Positions 1-5,758 are shown, counted from the first letter of the stretch. The stretch is 12,491 bases of DNA from JAGGZI01 sp964399605 (GCA_964399605.1 CAYNRH010000025.1:1-12491), one strand, 5' to 3'. Program-made: numbers and translations. The notes: generated by a model from the sequence alone, not told the origin.

Positions 1-81
1 CCTTAACCAAAAACAAAAAAATACAAATAGCCCCGTAGTCTAGTGGCCAAGGATGGGAGGCTCTGGACCTCCAGACCCAGG

Positions 82-109
82 ATAGTTGTAAAATATACAA
101 CTATGGGAT
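82..109 (+). other. tRNA intron 1 (28 nt) at tRNA position 53/54
   Basis: The BHB fold is clear. The central 4-bp helix is CCCA (76-79) with TGGG (104-107). The 5' bulge GGA (80-82) is cut after G81, and the 3' bulge ATT (108-110) is cut after T109. The intron's own hairpin is TAGTTGTA (83-90) with TACAACTA (96-103), loop AAATA. The outer helix is only two pairs (G74-C112, A75-T111), so this is a relaxed BHB. The boundaries are unambiguous because the flanking bases differ. The exon strand CCCA comes partly from the T stem, so the T stem cannot form until this intron is gone. An 8-bp hairpin plus a perfect exon junction makes chance unlikely. Confidence 0.9.
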
Positions 110-115
110 TTCGAA

Positions 116-128
116 TCTGCCGTGAAAA
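116..128 (+). other. tRNA intron 2 (13 nt) at tRNA position 59/60
   Basis: Once intron 1 is removed, the T stem (77-81 with 130-134) becomes the outer helix. TTCG (110-113) pairs with TGAA (123-126) as the 4-bp central helix, with one G-U pair. The two 3-nt bulges are both AAT (114-116 and 127-129), each cut between the second and third base. The inner part is a single C-G pair (117/122) closing a 4-nt loop. By sequence alone the boundary could slide a few bases, because AAT flanks both junctions, but the BHB rule fixes it at 116-128. Splicing yields the exact T-loop TTCGAAT. A 13-nt intron is near the lower size limit for this mechanism. Confidence 0.87.
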
Positions 129-166
129 TCCTGGCGGGGCTACCATAAATTTCGGAGGAAATTGGC

Positions 167-499
167 ATGAGAATAGAAAAAACGAAATTTGGATCAATAA
201 TAATAAACGGGAAAGAGTATAAGGATGATGTTATTGTAACAAATACTTCTGTTTCCACAAAGGAGAGCAGCCATACAATAACAAAGGAAGATATAGAGGA
301 TATTCTCCTCACAGATCCAGACATTATAATAATAGGGACTGGAACCAGCGGAAAAGTTAAAGTTCCAAAGGAAGTTAAGGTTATGGTTGAAAGTAATAAC
401 AAAGAAATGATAATCGGGAAGACGCCTGAGGTCATAAATGACTTTAATAGGATTAAAACAAAAAATAAAGTTGTTGGAATTTTTCATTTAACTTGTTAG
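167..499 (+). CDS. Mth938/DUF498-family (NDUFAF3-like) protein
   Basis: A 110-residue protein assigned to the Mth938-like family, whose members include the mitochondrial complex I assembly factor NDUFAF3. The family's role in archaea is not established. Visible hallmarks are the N-terminal FGSIIINGKEY strand pair, the central DPDIIIIGTGTSGKV strand and glycine turn (around residues 50-64), a segment near KTPEVINDFNRI, and the terminal HLTC, which is typical of the family end. The length is normal for a single domain. The ATG at 167 is supported by GGAGG at 154-158, 8 nt upstream. The gene follows the tRNA closely and its stop is 12 nt before the next start, so it heads a three-gene run. No signal peptide or membrane segment is visible; a cytoplasmic location is expected. 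Confidence 0.88.
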   Translation: MRIEKTKFGSIIINGKEYKDDVIVTNTSVSTKESSHTITKEDIEDILLTDPDIIIIGTGTSGKVKVPKEVKVMVESNNKEMIIGKTPEVINDFNRIKTKNKVVGIFHLTC

Positions 500-511
500 A
501 GGTTGTGTGTA

Positions 512-985
512 ATGAATATAACAAAAAAACAGATGGGAACAATTTTTGTTGCATTTATATTTTTTGGGTCTTCATTTGCTTTTGCAATGAATTGGGTTCT
601 TCCATCCGAGCAAAAGCAGGAGAATAGATTGCCGAACGTTTTTGAACAGCCATTATCTGATTCTCAAATCAATTATTTTCTGGATAAGGACATATCGATA
701 TTATTTCTGTTTTACAGTGATGATAATAAGGATTCAGTGAACCAAAAGAACATAGCAGAGAATATTGCTAATACAATGAAAGACAGGCTGGTTATTGAAG
801 AAATAAATGTCAGGGAGTATCAATCGGTTTCAGCATACTATAATGTAAGGTATGTTCCCACAATAATAATAAAGGGAGAGGGAAATCTAAATGAGCCGAT
901 TAGATTTGATAATCTCGTCACAGAATCAGATTTGAAGAACAGCATTTGTTCATCCTACAAAGAAAAACCAGCTGTTTGTGGTTAA
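512..985 (+). CDS. Membrane-anchored thioredoxin-fold-like protein lacking CXXC
   Basis: A 157-residue protein. Residues 9-25 are a hydrophobic stretch after a lysine pair, which suggests a signal anchor with the rest outside the membrane. Residues 60-122 look like a thioredoxin fold: a strand (ISILFLFYS), a helix, a second strand (RLVIEEINV), a helix around YYNVRY, then V115-P116-T117, the usual cis-proline motif, followed by a hydrophobic strand. Where active thioredoxins have CXXC there is DDNKDS (70-75), so dithiol redox chemistry at that site is not expected. The only cysteines are C146 and C156 near the C-terminus, which might pair. The ATG at 512 is preferred because GAGG (499-502) is 9 nt upstream; an in-frame TTG at 503 touches that motif. 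The function is unknown and the fold call is inferred from pattern only. Confidence 0.72.
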   Translation: MNITKKQMGTIFVAFIFFGSSFAFAMNWVLPSEQKQENRLPNVFEQPLSDSQINYFLDKDISILFLFYSDDNKDSVNQKNIAENIANTMKDRLVIEEINVREYQSVSAYYNVRYVPTIIIKGEGNLNEPIRFDNLVTESDLKNSICSSYKEKPAVCG

Positions 986-986
986 A

Positions 987-1331
987 ATGATTTTTTGGAT
1001 AGCAGGCACAATAATTTTTTTATTATTATTTGTTTTGTTGCTTAGATACAGAGAATTGTATCTTAAAGAGAAATTTAACAAGAGCAGCATGTCCGTTAAA
1101 TATGGCAAATTCATCGAAAACTATGTCCCATGGATAAAGAAAGTGTTTCCAAACGACCCGAAGAAATTCAGGTTTATTGGAAACCCAATTGATGGTATAT
1201 TGTTTGATGACGATGAAATAGTTTTCATGGAATTCAAGACGGGAAGTTCAAAACTTAGCGAAAAACAGAAAAAAATAAAACAATTGGTCAATGACAAGAG
1301 GGTTAAATGGAGAGAGATAAGAATAAAATAA
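987..1331 (+). CDS. Membrane-anchored endonuclease related to archaeal Holliday junction resolvases
   Basis: A 114-residue protein with one hydrophobic N-terminal segment (residues 2-19), then a basic linker and a compact PD-(D/E)XK nuclease-like domain. The family recognised is the Endonuc_Holl group (Holliday-junction-resolvase-related). Candidate catalytic residues are D69 in NPIDGILF and E82-x-K84 in FMEFKTG, followed by the typical SSKLSEKQKKIK segment. Residues 61-68 (FRFIGNPI) match the strand leading into the motif. The membrane anchor is a known feature of this family, and its substrate is not established. The ATG at 987 begins 2 nt after the upstream stop; an in-frame GTG at 978 would overlap the upstream gene by 8 nt and cannot be excluded. 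The tight spacing argues for co-translation with the thioredoxin-like protein. Confidence 0.82.
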   Translation: MIFWIAGTIIFLLLFVLLLRYRELYLKEKFNKSSMSVKYGKFIENYVPWIKKVFPNDPKKFRFIGNPIDGILFDDDEIVFMEFKTGSSKLSEKQKKIKQLVNDKRVKWREIRIK

Positions 1332-1345
1332 CCAAAAGGTTTTTA

Positions 1346-1354
1346 TTTATATAT
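1346..1354 (+). promoter_or_regulatory. TATA box for the small zinc protein gene
   Basis: TTTATATAT sits in the 51-nt gap after the nuclease gene, centred about 33 nt before the ATG at 1383. An archaeal start site about 26 nt downstream of the box would fall near 1376, giving a nearly leaderless message. No Shine-Dalgarno-like sequence precedes the ATG, which fits. Confidence 0.6.
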
Positions 1355-1382
1355 GTAGAAAATATAGTTATTAGTGATTCTC

Positions 1383-1562
1383 ATGACGTTAAAGCTCAAG
1401 TGTGATATCTGTGGCGCACCATTAAATGCCAAGAATATAGGTCTGGTTATACATCCAGAAGATGGTGGAAAACCAATAATGAGATGCAAGGAGTGCCACA
1501 ACAAAATAAAAAGCAAGAAAAGGCAAAAAAATTCTAGTTATATGATAATAGATGACGAGTAG
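1383..1562 (+). CDS. Small four-cysteine zinc-binding protein
   Basis: A 59-residue protein with C7-x2-C10 (CDIC) and C35-x2-C38 (CKEC), a spacing that would hold one zinc ion in a rubredoxin-like knuckle or treble-clef arrangement. A basic stretch follows (around residues 40-48), and the tail ends acidic (IIDDE). The basic patch hints at nucleic-acid contact, but this is inference and I do not recognise a named family. The ATG at 1383 is chosen because the in-frame GTG at 1374 would lie at or before the predicted transcription start. The stop codon ends at 1562, and the opposite-strand mini-gene's stop begins at 1563, so the two units converge with no spacer. Confidence 0.75.
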   Translation: MTLKLKCDICGAPLNAKNIGLVIHPEDGGKPIMRCKECHNKIKSKKRQKNSSYMIIDDE

Positions 1563-1703
1563 TCATCCTAATTTCTCTTTCAATTTTTTTATTTCAATCT
1601 TTTGTGCTTCTATATCTTTCATGATTTTCTTTATAGAAGGAACTATATTATCCACATCTGTATCTAAAATTTTGGATAGCCTCTTTATTATATAATCATC
1701 CAT
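1563..1703 (-). CDS. 46-residue coiled-coil mini-protein overlapping the end of alaS
   Basis: An open frame of 46 codons starting MDDYIIKRLSKIL and ending IEIKKLKEKLG. Residues 24-45 have an isoleucine/leucine-lysine-glutamate pattern typical of a short helical coiled coil. The start overlaps the alaS stop by 8 nt (ATGGATGA), and a GGAG motif lies 10 nt before the ATG inside the alaS 3' end, which suits translational coupling. It fills the whole space up to the convergent gene. No family is recognised. A partner role with AlaRS is suggested only by position. The evidence that it is real is the overlap geometry, ribosome-binding site and sensible composition. Confidence 0.7.
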   Translation of the reverse strand: MDDYIIKRLSKILDTDVDNIVPSIKKIMKDIEAQKIEIKKLKEKLG

Positions 1704-4395
1704 TTTTCAACATCTCCTCAATTTTTTTCTTGGCTTCTCCTATTTTGTCAATATTCAATCCAAATCCCTGCCCAATCATGGAGGACCCGCCTCCGTTTCC
1801 ACCAAGATAATGTGATATTTCCTTTACAATGTTTCCTATGTTTATGTTTACTTTTTTCCCACGCGATGCAAATATGTTTACTTTTTCGTTAATTCCAAAA
1901 AGGAATATTATTGTATCATCTTTAGATATTTTTAGTGAAATTTTTTGAAGTTCGTCAAGCGTTGCTTTCATTTCTGTTATCAGAACTTTGTATTTTCCTA
2001 TGTTTTCAAATTTTAGTTCGTTTGCATTCTTTTCGGCTATTTCTTCTTTAAGTTTTTCTATTTTTTTTCTGTTCTCTTTCCACTCATTTATTTTCTTGGA
2101 CACTTGCTCTATAATTTTTTTATCTGTTTTTATTATGCTTTTCACTTCCTCTATAATTTTTTCACATTTCTTTAGATATTCATTTGCAGCGTTTCCAGCC
2201 ACATATATCAATCTTACTGTTCCGTCGTGGGGTTTCTCTGTTTTTAAAATTATTATTTTTTCAATCTCACCTGTCCTGTTTAAATGTGTCCCACCACATG
2301 CTTCATGTTCAATATTATCAATTGATATTATCCTCAGGATTTTTGATGGAACAGCAGCGCCCTGGTATATTCTAAATCCGTATCTTTTTTCTGCTACGGG
2401 TCTATCTAAAACTTCTTTTTTTATAACATAGTCTTTCCTGATGATTTCATTTGCCTTTTTCTCTATTTTTTCCACTTCCTCTTCTGTCAGGTTTCTGTAG
2501 TGGGATATGTCAAGGTGGGCCTTGTCAGTATCTTTTTTAGATCCTTCCTGCCAGACGTGTTCTCCAAGAACTTCTCTACATGAGGCGTTTATAACATGAG
2601 TAGCAGTGTGATGTTGTGTTAATTGTTTTCTCCTGCTTTCGTCTACTTTACATTTTACAATATCGTTTTCTTTGAAGTTTATCTTATCAACCTGGTGTAT
2701 TATTATCTTATCAACCTTTTCCACGTTGAAGACTTTACAGCCGTTTATTTCTCCAAAATCTGGTTCCTGACCGCCTCCTCTTGGGTAGAATGCCGTCTTG
2801 TCAAGTATTACAAAGTTTTTTATTATTTTAAGGACCTTTGCCTTAAACTCATAGATATTTTCATAAAACAAGGGTTTTGTCTCTTCAATATTTTTTATTT
2901 TTTCTTTTTCTATTGGATATTTTTTTTCAGGTTTTTTTTCTCTTTCGTGTTTTTCTGTAACCTTTTTGTATATGTCAGACGGTATTTCTATTTTTATTTC
3001 GTGTTTCTCTCCAACTTCGTTTATTAGTTCAGGGGTTATGCCTTTGGAATCGTAAAGTTCTATCATTTTCTCTTCAGTAATTTTTTCCTTTCTTTTTATC
3101 ATATTGTTTATAATTTTTTTGGCATTTTCCATACTTTCCCTGTATTTTTGCTCTTCTATTGAAATGATTTTATTGAAGTTGCTCATGTTATACAGAAGTT
3201 CTGGATATAGCGTCTTCCAATGCCTTGCTATTTTATCGGCCACCCAGTAAATGTCAATATTTAGGTTGTATTTTTCTATAAAACTCAACGCTCTTCTTAA
3301 TATAACTCTTAAGTTGTACCCACCGCCAATATTGCTTGGTATTCCACCATCGCTTATGGCAAAAAGTAGCGTTTGGACATGGTCTGCTATGGCATAGATT
3401 GCCTGTATTGGCTCTATGTTTTTTTCAAGGTCTTCTTCTGATATGCCAACCTTTTTGGCAACTTCCTTCTTAGCCTTTTTTATGTCGTCCACTTCATCAA
3501 TATTTAAAATGCCAGATAATTTTGCATATTTTTCAAATATCTTTTTGTCATATTTTATGCCTGCTTTATTTTTCATTTTTTCTATAACATCACCCAATAC
3601 AGCGTCGTAATTTGTTGGTGTGCGCTTTGATATCCAGACAAACCTATCAAAGCCTGCTCCCATATCTATCAATTTTTTATTCATGATTTTGTAGTTGTCG
3701 GGTGTTCCTCTAAATTCAGTAAAGACCGCATTGCCAAGTTCCAGCCCACCCACATGGTATTCGAGTGAATATCCAAATGCACCCGGTCCAAGCCACGCAT
3801 CTTCTATGAAATTTATTTTTTCTTGTTTTATTCCAAGTATCTCTGTTAGCATCCTATAGTCGAGTTCTATGCACCTTTCTTTCCAGTAGCCATTTTTGCC
3901 ATCGTAGAGGGATGCCTGCTCAAGATGGGAATGGCATGTCCAGTGCCTGCCTGATACACCAACTTGCGGTATATCATTAAATCTTAGCGATGGCTGAAGA
4001 ATAACAACAGGATTGGCAGGAAGTTCAAAAACAAATTTTTCACCGTCTTTTCTGTAAAAGTCAACAACACCTGCTATTGTGAAGTAAAGGTCTGGAAACC
4101 ATTTACATAAGACAGGATACCTTTTCACGTTTGTATGACCCTCGCTTTCAAAGAACTTCTTAATTTTTTTCCATAATGAAAAATAGTCAAATTCCCTTTT
4201 GGTTACGGGGGTTTCTATGAATTCGTAGGGGCGACAAGACGAATCGTTGCATATATCCTGGTCGGTTGTGGTCCAGAAGAACTTGCCGCATTTCTTACAC
4301 TGTTTTCTCTTAAATTTGTTTTCCTTGAAAAAATCCAGATACCAGTATTTTTTTGGATTCTTCTGCAGTATTCTTACCAGCTCTTTTTTGTTCAT
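1696..4395 (-). CDS. alaS: Alanyl-tRNA synthetase, archaeal type
   Basis: An 899-residue class II synthetase that charges tRNA-Ala with alanine and clears mischarged Ser/Gly. An archaeal N-terminal zinc finger uses C33, C36, C49 and C54. The catalytic core runs to about residue 260 and includes RFNDIPQVGVSGRHWTCHSH (139-158) and GGLELGNAVFTEF (216-228). The tRNA-recognition region contains ADHVQTLLFAISDGG (337-351). The editing domain has AFYPRGGGQ (535-543) and the zinc/catalytic set H596-x3-H600 and C700-x3-H704. The C-terminal DHHA1-like domain ends with GGNGGGSSMIGQG (865-877). The length is normal and all key motifs are intact. There is no Shine-Dalgarno sequence before the ATG, which suggests a leaderless start. 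The gene is preceded by a zinc mini-protein and overlaps a coiled-coil mini-protein at its 3' end. Confidence 0.98.
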   Translation of the reverse strand: MNKKELVRILQKNPKKYWYLDFFKENKFKRKQCKKCGKFFWTTTDQDICNDSSCRPYEFIETPVTKREFDYFSLWKKIKKFFESEGHTNVKRYPVLCKWFPDLYFTIAGVVDFYRKDGEKFVFELPANPVVILQPSLRFNDIPQVGVSGRHWTCHSHLEQASLYDGKNGYWKERCIELDYRMLTEILGIKQEKINFIEDAWLGPGAFGYSLEYHVGGLELGNAVFTEFRGTPDNYKIMNKKLIDMGAGFDRFVWISKRTPTNYDAVLGDVIEKMKNKAGIKYDKKIFEKYAKLSGILNIDEVDDIKKAKKEVAKKVGISEEDLEKNIEPIQAIYAIADHVQTLLFAISDGGIPSNIGGGYNLRVILRRALSFIEKYNLNIDIYWVADKIARHWKTLYPELLYNMSNFNKIISIEEQKYRESMENAKKIINNMIKRKEKITEEKMIELYDSKGITPELINEVGEKHEIKIEIPSDIYKKVTEKHEREKKPEKKYPIEKEKIKNIEETKPLFYENIYEFKAKVLKIIKNFVILDKTAFYPRGGGQEPDFGEINGCKVFNVEKVDKIIIHQVDKINFKENDIVKCKVDESRRKQLTQHHTATHVINASCREVLGEHVWQEGSKKDTDKAHLDISHYRNLTEEEVEKIEKKANEIIRKDYVIKKEVLDRPVAEKRYGFRIYQGAAVPSKILRIISIDNIEHEACGGTHLNRTGEIEKIIILKTEKPHDGTVRLIYVAGNAANEYLKKCEKIIEEVKSIIKTDKKIIEQVSKKINEWKENRKKIEKLKEEIAEKNANELKFENIGKYKVLITEMKATLDELQKISLKISKDDTIIFLFGINEKVNIFASRGKKVNINIGNIVKEISHYLGGNGGGSSMIGQGFGLNIDKIGEAKKKIEEMLKNG

Positions 4396-4410
4396 ACAAA
4401 AGAAATAACA

Positions 4411-4563
4411 TCAGTCAAATAAATTTATAATATCAGTATGGTAGACAATGGATTTTCCATTCGCGGGGCATTCTTCAGTAAAACATGTTGCATATATTTT
4501 TCCATTAGACTCCATAATACTTAAGGGATTTCCGCAGTATTGACAATTTTTCCTTATAAGCAT
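4411..4563 (-). CDS. 50-residue zinc-ribbon mini-protein upstream of alaS
   Basis: An open frame of 50 codons beginning MLIRKNCQYCGNPL. Cysteines C7-x2-C10 and C27-x4-C32 form a compact zinc-ribbon pattern (CQYC ... CFTEEC). Strand-like stretches lie between (GKIYATC) and after it (KSIVYH). The ATG sits 26 nt after the centre of a strong TATA box, so the message is probably leaderless; no Shine-Dalgarno sequence is seen. The stop is 15 nt before the alaS ATG, so transcripts may continue into alaS. The function is unknown. Small zinc ribbons of this kind are often nucleic-acid or protein adaptors, but nothing here proves it. Confidence 0.75.
   Translation of the reverse strand: MLIRKNCQYCGNPLSIMESNGKIYATCFTEECPANGKSIVYHTDIINLFD
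4423..4430 (-). promoter_or_regulatory. TATA box for alaS
   Basis: TTATAAAT on the minus strand is centred about 31 nt before the alaS ATG (4395), inside the last codons of the upstream zinc gene. A start site near 4400 would leave a leader of only about 5 nt, in line with the absence of a Shine-Dalgarno motif. Confidence 0.5.
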
Positions 4564-4579
4564 AACTATTTTTTTGGTC

Positions 4580-4586
4580 AAAAAAA
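4580..4586 (-). terminator. Candidate T-tract terminator of the ribosomal protein operon
   Basis: A run of seven T on the minus strand lies 23-29 nt past the rpl12 stop codon (4609), with no hairpin. Archaeal termination is commonly driven by such U-tracts. It overlaps the next gene's promoter region, so the two roles cannot be separated by eye. Confidence 0.4.
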
Positions 4587-4595
4587 TATAAATAA
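4584..4595 (-). promoter_or_regulatory. TATA box for the zinc-ribbon mini-gene
   Basis: TTATTTATATTT on the minus strand has its core centred near 4589, 26 nt upstream of A of the ATG at 4563. That places the predicted transcription start on the start codon itself, the classical leaderless arrangement. Confidence 0.6.
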
Positions 4596-4608
4596 GAAGA
4601 GATTCGCT

Positions 4609-4911
4609 TTATCCAAATAATCCAGCGAGTCCTTCTGCAGCTTCTTCTTCCTTCTCTTCTTTGTCTTCTTCCTTCTTTTCTTCGGCTTTTGCTTCTGTGC
4701 TTGGTGCCGCTGCTGTTGCAGGCGCTGCTACAGGCATTGCAGCATTTTTGATAGCTTCGTCTATGTTGACGCCGTCTAATGCAGCTATCAATGCTTTTAT
4801 CTGAGCGTCATCTGCCTTTTCACCGGTTGCACTAACCACTTTCTTAAGATTTTCTTCGTTTATTTCCTTTCCAGCCGAATGAAGCAATAAAGCTCCGTAT
4901 ATATATTCCAT
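4609..4911 (-). CDS. rpl12: Ribosomal stalk protein L12 (archaeal P1)
   Basis: A 100-residue acidic stalk protein that dimerises, binds the L10 spine, and recruits translation GTPases through its tail. The helical N-terminal dimerisation domain is MEYIYGALLLHSAGKEINEE and onward to about residue 58. An alanine/proline-rich hinge follows (around 60-72), then a Lys/Glu-rich segment, and the terminal GLAGLFG matches the archaeal factor-binding tail. The length is typical. A near-perfect AGGAGGTG lies 6 nt before the ATG, and the gap from rpl10 is 13 nt, so this is the last gene of the unit. The strong ribosome-binding site suits the several copies of L12 needed per ribosome. Confidence 0.97.
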   Translation of the reverse strand: MEYIYGALLLHSAGKEINEENLKKVVSATGEKADDAQIKALIAALDGVNIDEAIKNAAMPVAAPATAAAPSTEAKAEEKKEEDKEEKEEEAAEGLAGLFG

Positions 4912-4924
4912 TTCTACACCTCCT

Positions 4925-5758
4925 TTAATTATGAACTTCTTTCAGTTTCATTCCTTCTAAATAAGCCTTTTTTAATAAGTCTTCAATGACATCTGCTGTG
5001 TATATGTTTGCTTCCAGTGCCAATGTTTTTGCCTTTAAATATGCGATTTGTATTGCCATTGGGGCAGTTTCTCTTGTCAAGTATGATGAGTTCAATGACA
5101 GGTTAATAGCAGAAATTACAGATTGTTCAAGTTTCTTTATGAATTCCTCTTCATCTATTTTTAACACATTTTTGTCAAATATAAAGCCATTTTCATATAC
5201 TCCCATGAGGTCTAACCCTATTTTCATAGGTTTTATTCCAAGCAAACCCAATGCGTTTGCTAATTGGGGACTTATTACTTCGCCTTCTTTTGCGACTTCT
5301 TTATCCTTTATTATGTAAATTTTTCCATCCTGAACTTTGGATATTATGCCCACGTCGCTTAACTGACCGATTGCTGGTCCGGCAGGAAGATCTGTTGCGC
5401 CTTCATGTATAACTATGCTATTCTGTGCTATATCCCCGCCTTTTGCTGGAGCAGCTGTTTTATTTTTATCTAAAAGTTTAAATAACTTAAATGGATTCAT
5501 GTTTGTGAGTATCAGCGCTGGTTGGCCATTGAGGAAGTTTTCCAGCTTTTGTATGTCTTTGTGTTTTGACTTTTCAAGAGCAAATCTAATCAGTCTTTTT
5601 TTGGACATTCTTATCATAGCTTTTTCCTTAAGTGTTTTCTTTATCTCCTGAAGCTGTGGAGATGGCATTTTGTACATGTTGAGCACACCTATTACTGGGT
5701 GGCTGTCTATAATTTTTGTCAGTTCTTCAACCTCTCTTTTTTTCCTTTCCTGTACCAT
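4925..5758 (-). CDS. rpl10: Ribosomal protein L10 (P0), short form without acidic tail
   Basis: A 277-residue base of the ribosomal stalk. Residues 1-100 form the rRNA-binding part (KKREVEELTKIIDSHPVIGV, KKRLIRFAL). The inserted domain typical of archaea and eukaryotes follows (AGPAIGQLSDVGI through IKPMKIGLDLMGVYENG). From about 228 on, repeated helical segments containing YLTRET, AKTLALEANIYT and KKAYLEGMKL look like the spine that binds L12 dimers. The protein then stops at KEVHN, while many archaeal homologues (about 335-340 residues) continue into an acidic tail resembling the L12 C-terminus. GGTGG lies just before the ATG, which shares one base with the rpl1 stop (TAATG), indicating translational coupling. 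Confidence 0.95.
   Translation of the reverse strand: MVQERKKREVEELTKIIDSHPVIGVLNMYKMPSPQLQEIKKTLKEKAMIRMSKKRLIRFALEKSKHKDIQKLENFLNGQPALILTNMNPFKLFKLLDKNKTAAPAKGGDIAQNSIVIHEGATDLPAGPAIGQLSDVGIISKVQDGKIYIIKDKEVAKEGEVISPQLANALGLLGIKPMKIGLDLMGVYENGFIFDKNVLKIDEEEFIKKLEQSVISAINLSLNSSYLTRETAPMAIQIAYLKAKTLALEANIYTADVIEDLLKKAYLEGMKLKEVHN

Larger units (their letters stand above)
29..145 (+). tRNA. tRNA-Gln (anticodon CUG) with two T-arm introns and encoded CCA
   Basis: The acceptor stem pairs AGCCCCG (29-35) with CGGGGCT (135-141). The discriminator base is A142 and CCA is encoded at 143-145. The D stem pairs GTCT (38-41) with GGAT (51-54), using two wobble pairs. The anticodon stem is GGAGG (56-60) with CCTCC (68-72), and the 7-nt loop 61-67 puts CTG at 63-65, which reads the Gln codon CAG. 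The A1-U72 first pair is as I recall for archaeal tRNA-Gln. The T stem is CCAGG (77-81) with CCTGG (130-134), but 48 nt lie between the arms instead of 7. Removing 82-109 and 116-128 leaves the consensus loop TTCGAAT and a 73-nt body. Identity and intron assignment are read directly from the fold. The next gene begins 21 nt downstream, so the two are probably co-transcribed. Confidence 0.95.

Noticed and set aside
82..128. A single T-arm intron instead of two.
   Set aside because: No single excision between CCAGG and CCTGG leaves a TTC-containing 7-nt loop; the remaining 3' part would read TGAAAAT. Two excisions give TTCGAAT exactly, each with BHB geometry.
29..145. Reading the tRNA as a class II tRNA (Leu/Ser) with a long variable arm.
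   Set aside because: The anticodon is CTG, which is neither Leu nor Ser, and CCAGG/CCTGG is a complete T-stem directly next to the acceptor stem. The extra bases lie inside the T-loop, not in the variable region.
2623..3027. A 134-codon Phe/Tyr-rich frame on the plus strand inside alaS.
   Set aside because: The aromatic richness is the complement of Lys/Glu codons in alaS; there is no promoter or ribosome-binding site, and no plausible domain.
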